From Coturnix japonica (Eukaryota > Chordata > Aves > Galliformes > Phasianidae), in contig NC_029521.1 in the NCBI RefSeq assembly GCF_001577835.2, forward strand, positions 16,561,605 to 16,625,604: a DNA stretch of 64,000 bases. Direction: 5' to 3'. Under the pieces are notes generated by a model. It was given only the letters and a program-made list of their open reading frames with translations, made no database searches and was not told the DNA's origin. Position numbers and translations under genes: made by a program. Of this stretch, positions 1 through 20,362 are shown piece by piece (position 1 is the stretch's first letter; each line of letters starts with the position of its first letter).

Positions 1-142
1 ACGGGTCTAGTGAGGAGGTGAAAGCTTTCAAGATTTGCAATGCACTGAATGCTGAGTGCAGCCAAGTGCTACTTGCCTGCCTTCCTCTGCTTCAGAATGG
101 GATGGCTTGCATGTTAATAAGCTCTCCTTTGGCTTCCCACAG

Positions 143-3100
143 AGTGAAATGATCAGGTATCATGGATACCCATGTGAGGAGTACGAAGTTACAACGAAAG
201 ATGGATACATACTTGGTGTTTTCAGAATTCCTGGTGGGAGGAACAAGCATAATGCAGGTGTGACACATCTGTAACACACAAGGAAGATCTGGGATCCAAC
301 TCCTACTTGGGTACCCCCATCTTTCACACTTGCACGTGCAATTGCATGTTCCATGCTTTCCCATCTCAGCAAAAGCAGCTAGCCAGGAATGTAGTCCAAA
401 TGCTGAAACTATCAGGACCCTCACATTTAATGTCTCTGCCCTTGTTTCAGATTTTTCAAACAATTTTGCTATATTCCAGCTTCTCAATCTCATGTGTTGA
501 GAGGAGGGTTTTAGAGAGGTTTACCATTAACATTTTAAGTAATATAGACTTAAAGTAGCAAACTGAGGCTTGACAACTGGTTAGGCACACCAGTAAAAAT
601 TCCCATTTTTCTGAAAGACAGATATTCTTAAAGGTGATGAGAAATAAGGTCATCATGGAAGACCAAATGCATTTCATCTGAATAGAAATAAATAATGCAA
701 CTTGAAATTCAAGGTGCTACTTCATTTATTACCCCTTAAAATTATTTTATAATTTGTTTTGGATACCTTCCTTGGAGATCTGGACCAGACTCATCATCCT
801 GAAAATAAGGCTAACCAAAATTAGATTGGGAATCCTGTCTTCAGTTGTAGATAAATGGTTTCAACTTGTATATTGACTGTCCAATACAAAAGTAGGTGGG
901 GACTGGCCGCTTCTTTTTTTCTTTTTTTTTCCCAATCCTGACATGAAAGGGTTAAACTTCTTGCATGGTACAAACCCATCAGGTTTCTCATCCCAGTATC
1001 TATGCATAATTCTTCTGGGAGCTTCTTAAAAGACTTAAAATCTCTCACAAACTCAACTCTGCACTCGGATCTTAAAACAAGATTAACTACTGCTCCAATA
1101 TCCAATATTTTCCAGGACAAAAGCCTGCAGTCTTCCTACAGCATGCTTTTCTAGGAGATGCCACCCACTGGATTTCTAACCTGCCCAACAACAGCCTGGG
1201 ATTCCTCCTTGCAGATGCTGGCTATGACGTCTGGTTAGGAAACAGCCGAGGGAACACCTGGTCTTTAAAACACAAGACCCTTCAGCCCTCCCAGAAAGAG
1301 TTCTGGCAATTCAGGTACTGTGTGGTGGGGGAATTACTCAAGACAGAATGTCCCAATAGTACTAGATAGCTTCATCCTGATGGGGTTTTTGCTTAGCATC
1401 ACAAAACAGGGTCTACAAAATCCAAGGAAAATTAAAGAGCCAAACAAAGAAGGATGCACACTAGTACTCACAGTTGGGAGCACTGGCTGAGGAAGGAATT
1501 CCAGGCCCTGGAAAACGAAAGGGGATGCTGAGAAAAAGGGAGGCAGCACTGAGAAAAGGAGATCAAGAAGCTCAACAGGAACAGGTTGAGCAGCCTTATC
1601 TGGAGATCTCTGATCTCTCACAGCTGAAGTCAACCAAAAGATAAATGTATTTTGAAATCCTTGCTAGTGAAAGCCCTGATTACATTCACTTTACCAAGGG
1701 CCACAGATGACAGTTGTGCACCTCCTCTGCAGACACTCCAAGGCATCAAGCAACCTGTCAGAACAGATGTGTCTTTCTGTCCCTTTCTTGTCTTTGAGTG
1801 GATCTTGCTCAATACAATGAATGAAATTGACATTCAGTAATTCACACTGTGATAGCTCAACTGTATTTCTGTATTTCTCCTCTCTAGCTTTGATGAAATG
1901 GGTAAATATGATATTCCAGCAGAGCTGTACTTCATCATGAATAAAACTGGACAAAAGGATGTATACTATATTGGTCACTCTGAAGGCACTGCATCAGGTA
2001 AGGACAAGATGCTTATGGTTCACAATCATTTGTGTTCCCAGCTGATCAGGAGGTGCATCTCCCCACTGACTGCTGTTCTTCTTGTCTGTGGAGAAGCGCC
2101 TTCTGAGATTGCAAAACATGTGAAACTTTTCTAAAAACAGCTTTGATTGTCATTAATAAACAAATAAATCTGACAGTAGTTAGAAATGTAGACCAACTTT
2201 TTAAATAACTAGAGACTTAAAAGCCATTCCTTAGTGTGTACTCCAGATACTGGCACAGGGTATTTTTATTAAATTCTCTGCACATGGAATTTTCATTAAG
2301 TTAATCTTCTGTATTAAGATATACAATTATTTTCCTGGTGAACTGTAAGGAAAAACTAATAAGGAAAAAAAAATGCATATGAGATATACAATTTTAAATA
2401 AAAGAGGACAAGGAAGAAGAATCTTAACATTACCATGTTGTGTGACTTAATACCTATCTTATAAACACTCATGAACTATGCTTTAAGTAGTAACTGGCCA
2501 CTTTACCATCTAAAAATATATTGCCAGAGGCTGAAAATTAGAAACTAAAAAGCATTAATAAGTTATTTTCTCCTAGAGCCAGCCTTTAGCATTAATCAAA
2601 TTTATGGCTTTTGAGTGCAACTTTTTTTGTCATCAGCTAAATATTTCTGATGTTTACAGCTCATTTGCAAGGTTCATAAGCAGATGTTGGTTGAAAATGG
2701 GCAAAGAACCACACATTAGAGAAAACTGTGGGGGAAAAAAAAAAAAAAAAAAAAAAAGATGAAAATGTGGGAAAATCATATAACATCACATGTCCAGACC
2801 TTTCCTTTCTTATCCTCACATAAGACTACTAAAAGATTCTCAAGGCAAAGCTAACTAATCATACAGATGCCTCTGGTGTAAACAAATTATTGTTGAAAAT
2901 GCTTGGAGTTCCAGTATTCAGCTTGTTATTCTACTGCTCCATGGACATATAAACATCTACAGTCATTTAAAGGCTATAATCTGAAATTTTCATTTCTTTT
3001 TATAGAGAGTTTTATGAACTCTAGAGGAAATCTGATCTTGTCACCCAAAACTCTCTGCTATGTCATCTGCAAAAACCATTCCGATAAAGGCAATATTCAG

Positions 3101-6100
3101 GCACCCTGTCATGTTCAGGATGAACTCTGCCTCCCAGACAAATTCATTTCAGGATCTAGCATTAGCACTTGTCTTTGCTAGGAAATACTGCACATACAAA
3201 TACAGACAATGGGCTACAAATCCTGTCTCACTTCTTTGTTTGCTACCTACTTCATACTTGTTTATTTTTGCCTGTTGGAGATGTTTTTGCTAACTTAGGT
3301 CATCTCTTCTCTGTTTGCAGGCTTCATTGCATTTTCTACATACCCTGAGCTGGCTAAAAGGGTGAAAGTATTCTTTGCTCTGGGCCCAGTAACCACTTGC
3401 ACGTATGCTATAGGCCCTTTGATGAAGTTGGCAAAACTTCCTGCAGCAATGCTCAGGGTATGTCTCTCTTCCCCCCACAAGGCCCAGCTTACCATCTCAT
3501 CTCAGGGTCCAGCCTGCTCAGTCAGAACAAAAGGGGCAAGATGCTGATACTGAGCTTGGGATGAACTGTGTGCTTCTGAAAATTCTCTTCTGAAACTCTG
3601 GGCTGAGAGAAACACTGGAGAAGAGAAAGCTGGGCTTTCAGCAGGTCCAGCGAAGCAGAAAACTGTCACATCATAGGACTGTTGCTGTTAATGGTTTTGC
3701 TGGCCTTGTACAGGAGGAAGTAAAACAGAGCTGCAATAACAGCCATAACAATCTCAGAATTCAGAAATAAGTCAGCACTGAAGCCACAACATTAGAAATT
3801 AAATGATGGCTTCCTCCAGGACTGAAGAGAGGAAAATGAGCAGGAATCACTTGTGGTACACCATGGGGAAAAGAACACTTCAGTGGGTACTAGGAAGGCA
3901 AACTGTTTCAGCAATCTTTGAATACAGAGTTGGGAGGCTAGGCTGTTACCAACAGTTTCCTGCATAAAATGCTTTTGTAACAGAAAAAAAGAAGTGTTGC
4001 ACTTTTCCCTTCCCTCAGTTAATATTTGGCTGGAAAGGAGCCCTGCACCAGATTGGATTTATGCAAGGACCTGTGACACAGATGTGTGCAAACAGTGATA
4101 AATTTTGCGGCAAAGTGCTCTGTTATATAGCTGGGGGCGACATAGAAAATCTGAACACGGTAAGTATATGCAAAAACACATATTCAAAGTAAAATTAAAG
4201 TGATTTTAGAAATTATATTATGCACTACATCCTTAACTTTTTGTCATACATATTAACGAACATAAAACACAGCATAGTTCACAGCAGAGTGAATATGGGA
4301 CACTGTGGGGACTAGGACTAGAGCTGATAACGAGATCAACAAGCAGACATACTCTGTCCCAGAAAGAAAAGGCTGAATTCAGTCTGCAGCCATATTGTAT
4401 ACATCTCTAGGTATGTCCTCTCTGGGAGCCAACCAGACCAGAGTTTGGTCACATACACATACTCTTTAAAAAGAGCCAATGGATGATGGAATCAGACTTC
4501 AGTGTTCTTCCTTAGCATGCAGACACTATGGTTCTTTGAACAATAATTTAAAAAGTGGGAAAGCTCTGCTTCTCTTTCCAAATTTCAGGCTGCTTGAGCC
4601 AGAACTGAGTCCCAAAGAACTATACTAAGGAGTATGTCCCATTTTTACTGATCTCAGAAATGGGCCCAGCAGCTCAATACAACAAAGAGAGATACAGAAA
4701 TTCCTTGCTCTGTGCCTGAGGAATGCAACACTGTGAGATTCCTAGAGACAGTCAGTAATTGATTTGGATTAAGTCACTAATGTTCTCTGCAGGGCAAGGT
4801 AAGTCTGATAAAGGAACTGAGGAAATGGAATTAGAACATCCGTTTAAGAAAGCAATAAACACAAGCAGATGAAAAGTCAGCCTGTGATTCATAAGACTGC
4901 TTCTTTGGCACCAAGAGAAAAGTAAAAAGAAAATCAGTCTTCAAAGACTTGTATATTTGTAGAGGTTAAGCAAGGATTCTACACAGAAAGGAAAGGAAGG
5001 GTTTTTTCTGCTGTTGAGGACCACAGGATTCCACAGTGGTATTGTATTACATCCTCAGTGTTAGTAACTTTCAGGAGAAGGATTTGTGTACAGATCGATA
5101 CTTCTATCAATCTGCCTATCAATTTTCTTTTTGGTATGTGAAGAACATTCTATTAAAATGAGACTATAACACAGAGCATGGTGTTGCTCAACACTGGATC
5201 CTTGCCTTTATAACATTTTTGCTTTCTCTCTAGAGCCGAATAGATGTATACGTAGGACATTCACCAGCTGGGACATCAGCACAGAATATTATTCATTGGC
5301 ATCAGGTATAACTGCTTGCTGAAATACAGACGCTTACTACAGCTTTTTATGCAACTGACAGACTATGGGGAAGTCCAGAGGCAGTGGTTTGGGGAAATTC
5401 TTACCATATCTTCTCACATAATGCACTAAGCAGCTACCACCAGGGGAGCACTGCTTCCTACACCATTACCCAAATTGTCCCTTCACTATCAGGCACTGAG
5501 ACTTTCCCAAAGCACATCAAGCCTCTCTGCAGCTGGGCTCCAGCAGCTTTCAGCTTTGTTTTTGCTTTGAAAGTTGCAGAAGAGTGCTCAAGCACAGCCT
5601 AGGCACTTGGCAGGCAGTAGGAGGACAGTGGAAATCTGAGCAGCCAGGGGATGAGCCAGAACACAGATGTGATCCCTCCCCCAGGGGGTTAACTGTAGTC
5701 TGGATCACCTCCCAGAACCCAGCCACCCAAACAAAGGCTTCTGCTGGGACAATGGGGAACAGCCTTTTCAGCTGGCATCCTTCACTCAGACCTGAGTTTG
5801 AACCAGAACATGGCAAGAGAGTGCCAGCTCAGCACTGTGACTGTTTCTACCAGCACTAGATAAAGAGTTCATATCTCCAGCATTCACACCATCAGCACCC
5901 AGACTCGGTAAATGAAAGCAAGTCAGCAGATTTCTATGGCACCCTCAATTACAAAACCTTCAATTCAGCCCACGTGGGAATAGCTGAGGAAGAGCTCCAT
6001 AACGCCTCTCACCTTTCATTATCTAAAACCACTCACTAATCAAATCACTAATCAGCATTTAATTTGAAAAACGCACTCACCCTTCCAGTAAGACAGATTC

Positions 6101-7866
6101 AATTTAATTACTTTTGGTAACAAAACAAATTCAAGAAGACTACTGATAAGTGACAGGCTGATTACAATCCACCTACAGTAGCTGAACTCCTGTAAGAATA
6201 ACCGAGTGTTTGGAAAGGTCATCACTACTGTGAGAAGATCAGACAACACTGGCACAGAAATGATGTATCAGTGTGATGTGAGGAGATATCATGTATTACT
6301 CTACAAAGCTAATAATAGCCCTGACAGGTTCTAGGCAGGTCCAGTTCCCAATGTGAAAACTGAACACGGCCCCACATCACAACAGAAGTAACTGCAGCCA
6401 AATTTGAAAAATGAATCATCCCAATGGTGGCAGCTGAGGAACAGAACAGAATGTTAGCAAGGGCAAAGGTGACAAAGCCACTCATCCTATGGCCCATTCT
6501 CAGTACCTTCTCAGCCACTGGAGGAAGGGCTAGGAGGAACTTTCATTCCACTGTGTGGATCCTCGTGTTCAATCACAGGGAGGAAAATACCACCAGCACT
6601 CTGCTTTCTCTCTTAACACTTTCATTTACCTGTCCTTGTTACGATACCCACAGGTATTTTATGCAGACCGATTCCAAGCATATGACTATGGCTCGAAGGA
6701 AAATATGAAGAAGTACAACCAGGTAAGGCAATATGGTTTTCTCGAGAACAACTTTTTGTGTTCTGGCAAAACTAAGAATACAAAACTTCAGCACACACAA
6801 CCTCAGCTGCTACAGAATGTCTCAAGTGTTCTGTGATGATGTTTTACGTGGACCTGAACCTACTACCAAATCTTAAAAGTTTATTACTCACGGGCAAAGC
6901 ATAGAGAGTTCCTTGCAGACAGCTAACATTTTTGTTTCCCTACTGAGGCAGGGATTTATTCACTGATATGCTGATTTACCAAGTCCTAGGGCTAGATGAG
7001 TATGAAGCTCCAAAAAAATCCTTAAGGGCTTTCTTGGAGGGTCTTCCCTAACTCAATCTGTGACCTCTCCATATGGTTGACAATCAATTCACTTTCATTT
7101 AGCACATTTTACTTGGAACCTGCTGTTCTGTACTACAACAGGTTGCTTTTTACAGATTGAAAAGCTGCAAAGGCATCAGTTCTGTCCATCCACCAAATTT
7201 CAAATGGCCAAAGTACATTGTTGCTACTTCAGTCCTAAATATAACAACTAAGCCCAGTAGTTGCAATTCTCATACCAGCAAAATTTAAAGATGTTCCCAT
7301 GCTGGGTAAACACAAGAATAAGCCCCACAGACCTTTCATGGTAAGCAGAGATACTGCTCTTTCTACATCCCCACCTACAATCAGAATAAGCAGGTATCAA
7401 TGTTCAGGACAACTCATAGCCATGCACTGCAGAAAGAGTCTAAGAATAGGATGGATCCCTTCCATGATATGTAGGGACTGGGTGTAGGGAAACATACATT
7501 AAGAGAGTGGACTTAATCTCTACTGTTTTCCTTTAGTGAATGCAGAAGAGAAACAGAAGTCTTCACAGAATCATTTTTTTAAACATTTCCCAACATAGCG
7601 GCATTCACTCAGATGCCCTCCCTTTCTTACAGACTACTCCTCCTGCATATGAGATAGAGAAGATAAGCACACCCATTGCAGTTTGGAGTGGTGGACAAGA
7701 CAAATTTGCAGATTTCAGAGACATGGCAAAGCTGCTTTCTCGGATCAATAATCTCTGTTACCATAAGCATTTTCCTGACTGGGGACATCTTGATTTCATT
7801 TGGGGCCATGATGCAACTGAGAAAATGTATATGAAAATCATTGAGCTACTAATAAAATACCTTTGA
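143..7866 (+). CDS. Acid lipase, LIPM/LIPA family, 3' eight exons (5' partial)
   Basis: Exons seen: 143-257, 1116-1314, 1888-1997, 3321-3457, 4019-4159, 5234-5305, 6654-6722 and 7633-7866 (TGA at 7864-7866). All have AG/GT borders and consistent phases, giving 358 codons. The product matches the AB-hydrolase acid lipases (LIPA, LIPF, LIPM), secreted or lysosomal enzymes that hydrolyse triglycerides and cholesteryl esters. The nucleophile Ser (codon 1979-1981) sits in GHSEG, Asp (7699-7701) in SGGQDKFAD and His (7786-7788) in GHLDF, so the triad is complete. NKT and NNS are possible N-glycosylation sites. Oddities are GHSEG where the family usually has GHSQG, and QHAFL where relatives have QHGLL near the oxyanion hole. 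The first exon(s), with signal peptide, lie left of the window. Position next to ANKRD22 matches human LIPM, but avian lipases of this cluster are expanded, so one-to-one orthology is not claimed. Confidence 0.93.
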
Positions 7867-8067
7867 AACCACATATACAGTGTTGATCCATTCAGTAAAA
7901 ACTCCAAATCTTTTATTTCACAATATGGATGATGCCTGAGGAAAAGATAAACACAGAGACAATAGTAAAGAATGCTAGTATAGGTTTACCTACACTTGTT
8001 TATTTCTTGCTTTCTGTATGGTTTGAGGTTTACCATGACATTACTGTGACTGCTATCTTCCTAAGAA

Positions 8068-8073
8068 AATAAA
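8068..8073 (+). terminator. Poly(A) signal of the lipase gene
   Basis: AATAAA lies about 200 bases after the lipase stop codon, implying a short 3' UTR of roughly 220 bases. Confidence 0.6.
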
Positions 8074-8099
8074 AACTGAAAATACAAATATATTAGGTC

Positions 8100-9620
8100 A
8101 CATTCTTCGAGGATGACTTGGTTTGGACAGCTCTTATTCATACAAGATTGATTTTCCTAAACCTAAATTATATTTTCTCTTGTATATCTTACATACTCCA
8201 CAGTGCCATTATCTTATGTTTAAACTGAACCTTTTATCCACCTGACAGAGCACTTAGCTTTTCTTCTTTTCCCTCCTCATACTTACTAACATTGCCATGA
8301 TGAGCAAGAAACCTTCAGTGACAAGAGCTGGAGCAGGCAATCAGTGATTTCCAAATACCAAGGAATTCAATTAAAAATAAAATAAAATTTAAAAAAATCT
8401 CAACCTTGTTTTTTGGACTTATCCAAGTATTCTCTGCCCTCCTTGCCACACATCACCCAAAGGTTTGTTCATGCAATCTAAAACCCCAGCTAAAATGACC
8501 ATGGGTTGTAGATGAGGAATAAGAGGACGCACATACATAAAGCAAGCCACACTCCAACCAGTACAGCTGTTACCTCATGTGGTAATCTTAACATGTGCAA
8601 TTAATTTGTTGAAAGCACTGTGCGCTATTGGTTTGAATTCTACATAACTTCGTGTCTTGGCCACAGTTTGTTCATGGAATTTCTGAAATACGTGAAAGCA
8701 GTCAATGATTTTCCATTCCAAGCCATTAGCTGAAAGATATAGTATCTTCAATCTATGGTGCCATGCAAGGACTATGGTACTATGACTTCACATCTACTGA
8801 CATATATGTTTATCTGGTAGAGTACCTGTTCACAGGTTACACACAAAGTGGTCACCTCTACATTAGCAGTGCTGATCATAGTGCCTATCTTCCAAACTTA
8901 TGACAGCTTACACAAAATGGCCAAAACTGCCAATAGAGATAAAGATCCGTTAGACCAAGGAAACAAGATACAGCAGTGTTTGAAAGCAGACTCCCATTTA
9001 TAAGTGCATTATTAAACCACAAAGCGGCAGGCCATGCTAACAAATTGCTTACTGCTGCTAGTTTTCTACTGCCATTACCTATGCAATAAAAGATTCATGA
9101 ATAAATTATTATTATTCTGGTACGTGCATTCTCTGCTGCATGCACCACTCTTAAGAGCATACTATCCTTTCCAGTTCCCTGAGAATAATATATCTGACTC
9201 TCATCAACAGCATTTCACTGTTTCATTTCATCTAGTAATTTTTATTATATTGGAAAGGTAGCCAAAATACTTGCTTCAAACAGATTTTTACTGTTATTTA
9301 TTAATGTATTAAAGCAACTTGGAAACTGTCTTTTTTTCTGGACTCCAATAATTCAATCTATTCTTGATGGTTGTGTTTGTTTTTTTTTTAATGTAAAAAC
9401 ATAAGATAATCCTTCTCTCGTAGCAACATCTTGAGAATTAAAGTGTGTGAAATTTGTAGGAAAGAAGGAAGAAGTGCTAAGGAGAGCAATCTATTTGAAC
9501 AGTCATTCTCATGGTAGGAAAAGAAATACTAAGTGAAAGAGGTCAGAAAAATGACCTTGTATAAACTGCTGTGGCATACTGCTCAGTTGCATCCCCTAAG
9601 GAAGCTGTAACAGACGGTAA
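8100..9620. other. Intergenic spacer between convergent lipase and ANKRD22
   Basis: AT-rich DNA between the 3' ends of two convergent genes. I see no exon, RNA gene or classifiable repeat. Confidence 0.5.
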
Positions 9621-9627
9621 AGGATAT

Positions 9628-9633
9628 TTTATT
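9628..9633 (-). terminator. ANKRD22: Candidate poly(A) signal of ANKRD22
   Basis: AATAAA on the minus strand about 340 bases past the ANKRD22 stop. Other AATAAA-like hexamers lie farther downstream (about 9240-9300), so the true end is uncertain. Confidence 0.35.
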
Positions 9634-9975
9634 TCCTCATTAGCTACTTATCGCATGTGGTGCTTAGGTTTCCAGAAGCCTTATCTGTGCAAGTCAAGCA
9701 GTAAAACTGGAGGAGTGAATGGGAAGAGCAATATTTTGAATGCGGTTGTGCTCATTCACAGCTTAGTAAAATCAAATAAACTTTCAGTCCACACAGTCCT
9801 GAGGATACTCACAAGTCTCATACAAAACAGTCGAAGTCTACAACAATTTGGACCAAGTATCTATCAGTTATCAGTCTACAGCCCTCTGAAGGACTCTTGC
9901 AGTTATATAGGATGTATTGCCTGATGGAGTGATTTTCTGCACTTCCAACAGTCCTTGATGAAGTCCCACCAAGCA

Positions 9976-17325
<7,350 letters not shown>

Positions 17326-17634
17326 GCCTATTCTCCACTGCTTGAGTTCTTTCTTGCTCACCAGCCAAACAAGTTAATGTCACTCGAAATGATCTTGAAC
17401 TTATTTGAATCTGGTTAACATTTAACTTAAAACACAGGAATCACTCTTAAGCTACATTTGCCTTCTGTGCTTTCTACTTGGTGGTATGAAACAATCGTCT
17501 TCAGAAACCCAGCCCAGCAAGGTAAACGTGGGAACAGCAGCCTACAGGAGACTGACAGAACAAGTTACAACAGAGAGAAGCATTTCCCTTTGTCATCTTT
17601 GCAGCAAGAGCCTCTGGTTACCAAAAAAGGAAAG

Positions 17635-17733
17635 CAGCAAAATAGGCTGGGGAGGGGATGGAGGGTAGGGAGGGAGGAGAGAAGGAAGAAAAATACACTA
17701 GCGAAGAAAGGAAGGGAAAGAGGTGAAAAGAAG
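17635..17733 (+). repeat. Purine-rich (GGGA/GAAA) tract
   Basis: About 100 bases are almost all A and G on the plus strand, just 5' of ANKRD22 exon 1 (on its template side). The same tract recurs at 24941-25039 in copy 2. It is low complexity and could affect promoter structure, but no specific site is evident. Confidence 0.5.
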
Positions 17734-18555
17734 TAACTAAGAATGATAGGCAGTTTGCTACTCAAAGTACTTTCTGTTTATAAATCCCAAACTCTTTAGA
17801 AGGAAACCTCAGAGGTAGGCTGAATAAGATCCCATACCCTATTAAAGAGATTTCCTGGTATAATTAGTTTCAGTCTCTTATTAACCAGACCAGCCCATTT
17901 CAACAGCTGCTCATTCATCTCTTCCTAGCCTTGTCCAAACACTGAGCATGACTCACCATAGCCTCCTTTTGTGGTTTCACACTAATGGACAGCTAAATAT
18001 CACCACCTCTCTCTCACCCTCTCTGCTTCAAAGGAAAGGGGGAGAAAATATGGTGAAAAAAGGTGCAAGGGTTGAGACAAGGACAGGGACTTGGATTCAC
18101 AAACTACCATTGTGGGCAAAACAGACTCATTGGGGAGCACTACTTCCCACACCATTACCCAAACTGTCCTTTCACTATCAGACCCCAAAGCACATTTTAG
18201 CTACAAACCTAATAATAGCCGTGACAGGTTCTAGGCAGGTCTACTTCCCAATGTGAAAACCAAACACGGCCCCACATCACAACTAACAGAAGTGACTGCA
18301 GCCAAATTTGAAAAATAAGACATCCCAATGGTGGCAGCTGAGGAACAGGACAGAATGTTAGCAAGGGCAAAAAGCCACTTATCCTATGGCCCATCCTCAG
18401 TACCTGGGAAAGCGTGCCACTGGAGGAAGGGCTAGGAGGAACTCTCATTCCACTGTGTGGATCCTCATGTTCAATCACAGGGAGGAAAATACCACCAGCA
18501 CTCTGCTTTCTCTCTTATCACTTCAGTTTTATCTGTCCTCGTTCAATATCTACAG

Positions 18556-20362
18556 CTATCCTATGCAGACCAATTCCAAGCTTTTGACTATGGCTCGAGG
18601 GTAAACATGCAGAAATACAACCAGGTAAGACAATACAGTTTCCCTGAGACTATTTCCATTGGTCCTGGAAAAGCTAAGAATACATGACCTCACATGCTGC
18701 AGAAAGAAGAAGGGAGGGATCTGAGATAATGTTTCACCTGAACCTAACACTACTAAGTGCAAAAAGCACAGGCAGTTCCTTGTAGACAACTAATAGAAGT
18801 TCATTGTTCTTTCCCTACTGATGCAGGGATGTGTCAAATGACATGCTCATTTACCTGCCATTCCCAAAAGACCAAGAGCCATATTCAAGTCCTAGGACTG
18901 GATGTGGGATAGCACCTCTTCACAAAAAATACTCAAGTCCCACCTTTAAGTAGAGCACCAGCATGGCCAAAAATAAATAAATAAATAAATTTAAAAATAA
19001 ATAAATAAAGCAGCAAACAAAAAGAAAAGGAGAAAGAAAAGGAAGTGTATTTCTTGCCGTGATTTTGGGGAGGTTCTTACCTTCTCTCCTCCCCCTCTCC
19101 TCCCACCTGAGAAACTAGAAAAAAAAAAAAAAGGGAGGGAAACTTCAGAACACCATAGTGAAGAACGCTGTGGCAAACTAATGTAAGCTCTTAGAAAAAG
19201 GAGATGGACAAAACTTCATTACTCAGAAAAGTTGCTGCACTCCTGCAATGCTGACAACTTGCCTGACAGATTTTAAGTTTTAAACTGATATGTTGACTTC
19301 TAGCAATATTTTCTATGTCGGGACAGGCTGTTTTAAGGCTGATATGATATTTCACAGGCAGAAAAATCTTCTGAAGATTTATCAGACACTTTCCATCCAC
19401 TTATGGTGTTCAAATACCAGTCTGAATTAGGTGAAGTTCTATTCCCAATATATGTTTAGGAAACCTCATGACAGAAAATGAGAAAAATAATAGAAGCGCG
19501 TTCAGATAATAGAGGTTAATGTCAAAGCATTTTTTGCAGTGTCTCTCATCAGCCTGTAGACTAATCCTGCATAAAGTTACTTAGCTCAGGGCTCAGAAGA
19601 TCCCTGCTCTGTGTTTGGTCAGTTTCTCTGTGACAACAGGCAACGCAAGTAGATTCACTGGCTATTACTCCCTAGGCAGCTATGATGTAACTGTCACTGA
19701 AAGAGTGCTTGGTTTGACACAACACAACTAAAATTGTCTCTCTCTCTCTCTGTGCCACATATAAGCATGAAGAGAAAAAAAAAAAAAAAAAGGAAAAAAA
19801 AATGGGACACACAAACAACATCTCTGCAGTTCTCTCCTGATAAACACAAACACTGCTCTTTCCATACCCCTATCTATGATCAGAATAAGTAGGTGTCAAA
19901 GTTCAGGACAACTCATAACCATCCACTGAAGAAAAGCCTAGAAACAGGATGGATTATTCCCTTCCATGATATGTAGGGATTGGGTCTAGGGAAACATGCA
20001 TTAAGAGAGTGGACTTGATCTCTACTGTTTTCCTGTAGCGAATGGAGAAGAGAAACAGAAGCCTGCACAGAATCATTTTTTTAAACATTTCCCAACATAG
20101 CAGCATTCACTCAGATGCCCTCCCTTTCTTACAGACTACTCCTCCTGCATATGAGATAGAGAAGATAAGCACACCCACTGCAGTTTGGAGTGGTAGACAA
20201 GACAAATTTGCAGATCCCAAAGACATGTCAAAACTACTTTCTCAGATTAATAATCTCTATTACCATGAGAATTTTCCTTTCTGGGGCCATCTTGATTTTG
20301 TCTGGGGCCTTGATGCAGCTGAGAAAATGTATTGGAAAATTGCTGAACTAATCAGAAAATAG
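18556..20362 (+). pseudogene. Orphan last two exons of a lipase (copy 1)
   Basis: 18556-18624 (69 nt) and 20135-20362 (228 nt, TAG at 20360-20362) are paralogous to lipase exons 6654-6722 and 7633-7866. Both acceptor AGs, the internal GT donor, reading frames and stop are intact. The terminal exon keeps the catalytic Asp (SGRQDKFAD) and His (GHLDF). Intron sequence of the parent also matches, for example 18121-18180 with the parental intron near 5440-5510, 18210-18260 with 6305-6360, and 19870-19960 with 7380-7450. This is therefore a DNA-level segmental copy, not a retrocopy. No upstream lipase exons are visible between ANKRD22 exon 2 and this point, so alone it cannot encode a lipase. It could serve as an alternative 3' end of the upstream gene, because the phase at 5305 to 18556 is compatible. 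Confidence 0.8.
18969..19009 (+). repeat. (AAAT)n simple repeat, copy 1
   Basis: Imperfect AAAT/AATA tetranucleotide run. The copy at 26275-26315 has exactly the same length. Confidence 0.8.

Noticed and set aside
1-142. A possible upstream lipase exon at the window edge
   Set aside because: No reading frame resembling the lipase N-terminus joins the acceptor at 141-142. It reads as intron, so the first exons are assumed to lie outside the window.
7540-7866. A 108-codon ORF with its own ATG at the lipase 3' end
   Set aside because: Only 7633-7866 is the lipase terminal exon, preceded by a proper acceptor (CTTACAG). The ATG and first 31 codons are intron read-through. The same holds for 20042-20362 and 27348-27668.
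9571-9924. 117-codon plus-strand ORF
   Set aside because: It is antisense to the ANKRD22 3' UTR, with no similarity I can name and no promoter or splice evidence.
18556-20362. A complete second lipase gene
   Set aside because: No exons corresponding to the nucleophile or N-terminal part are visible upstream between ANKRD22 and this point. Only the last two exons are present.
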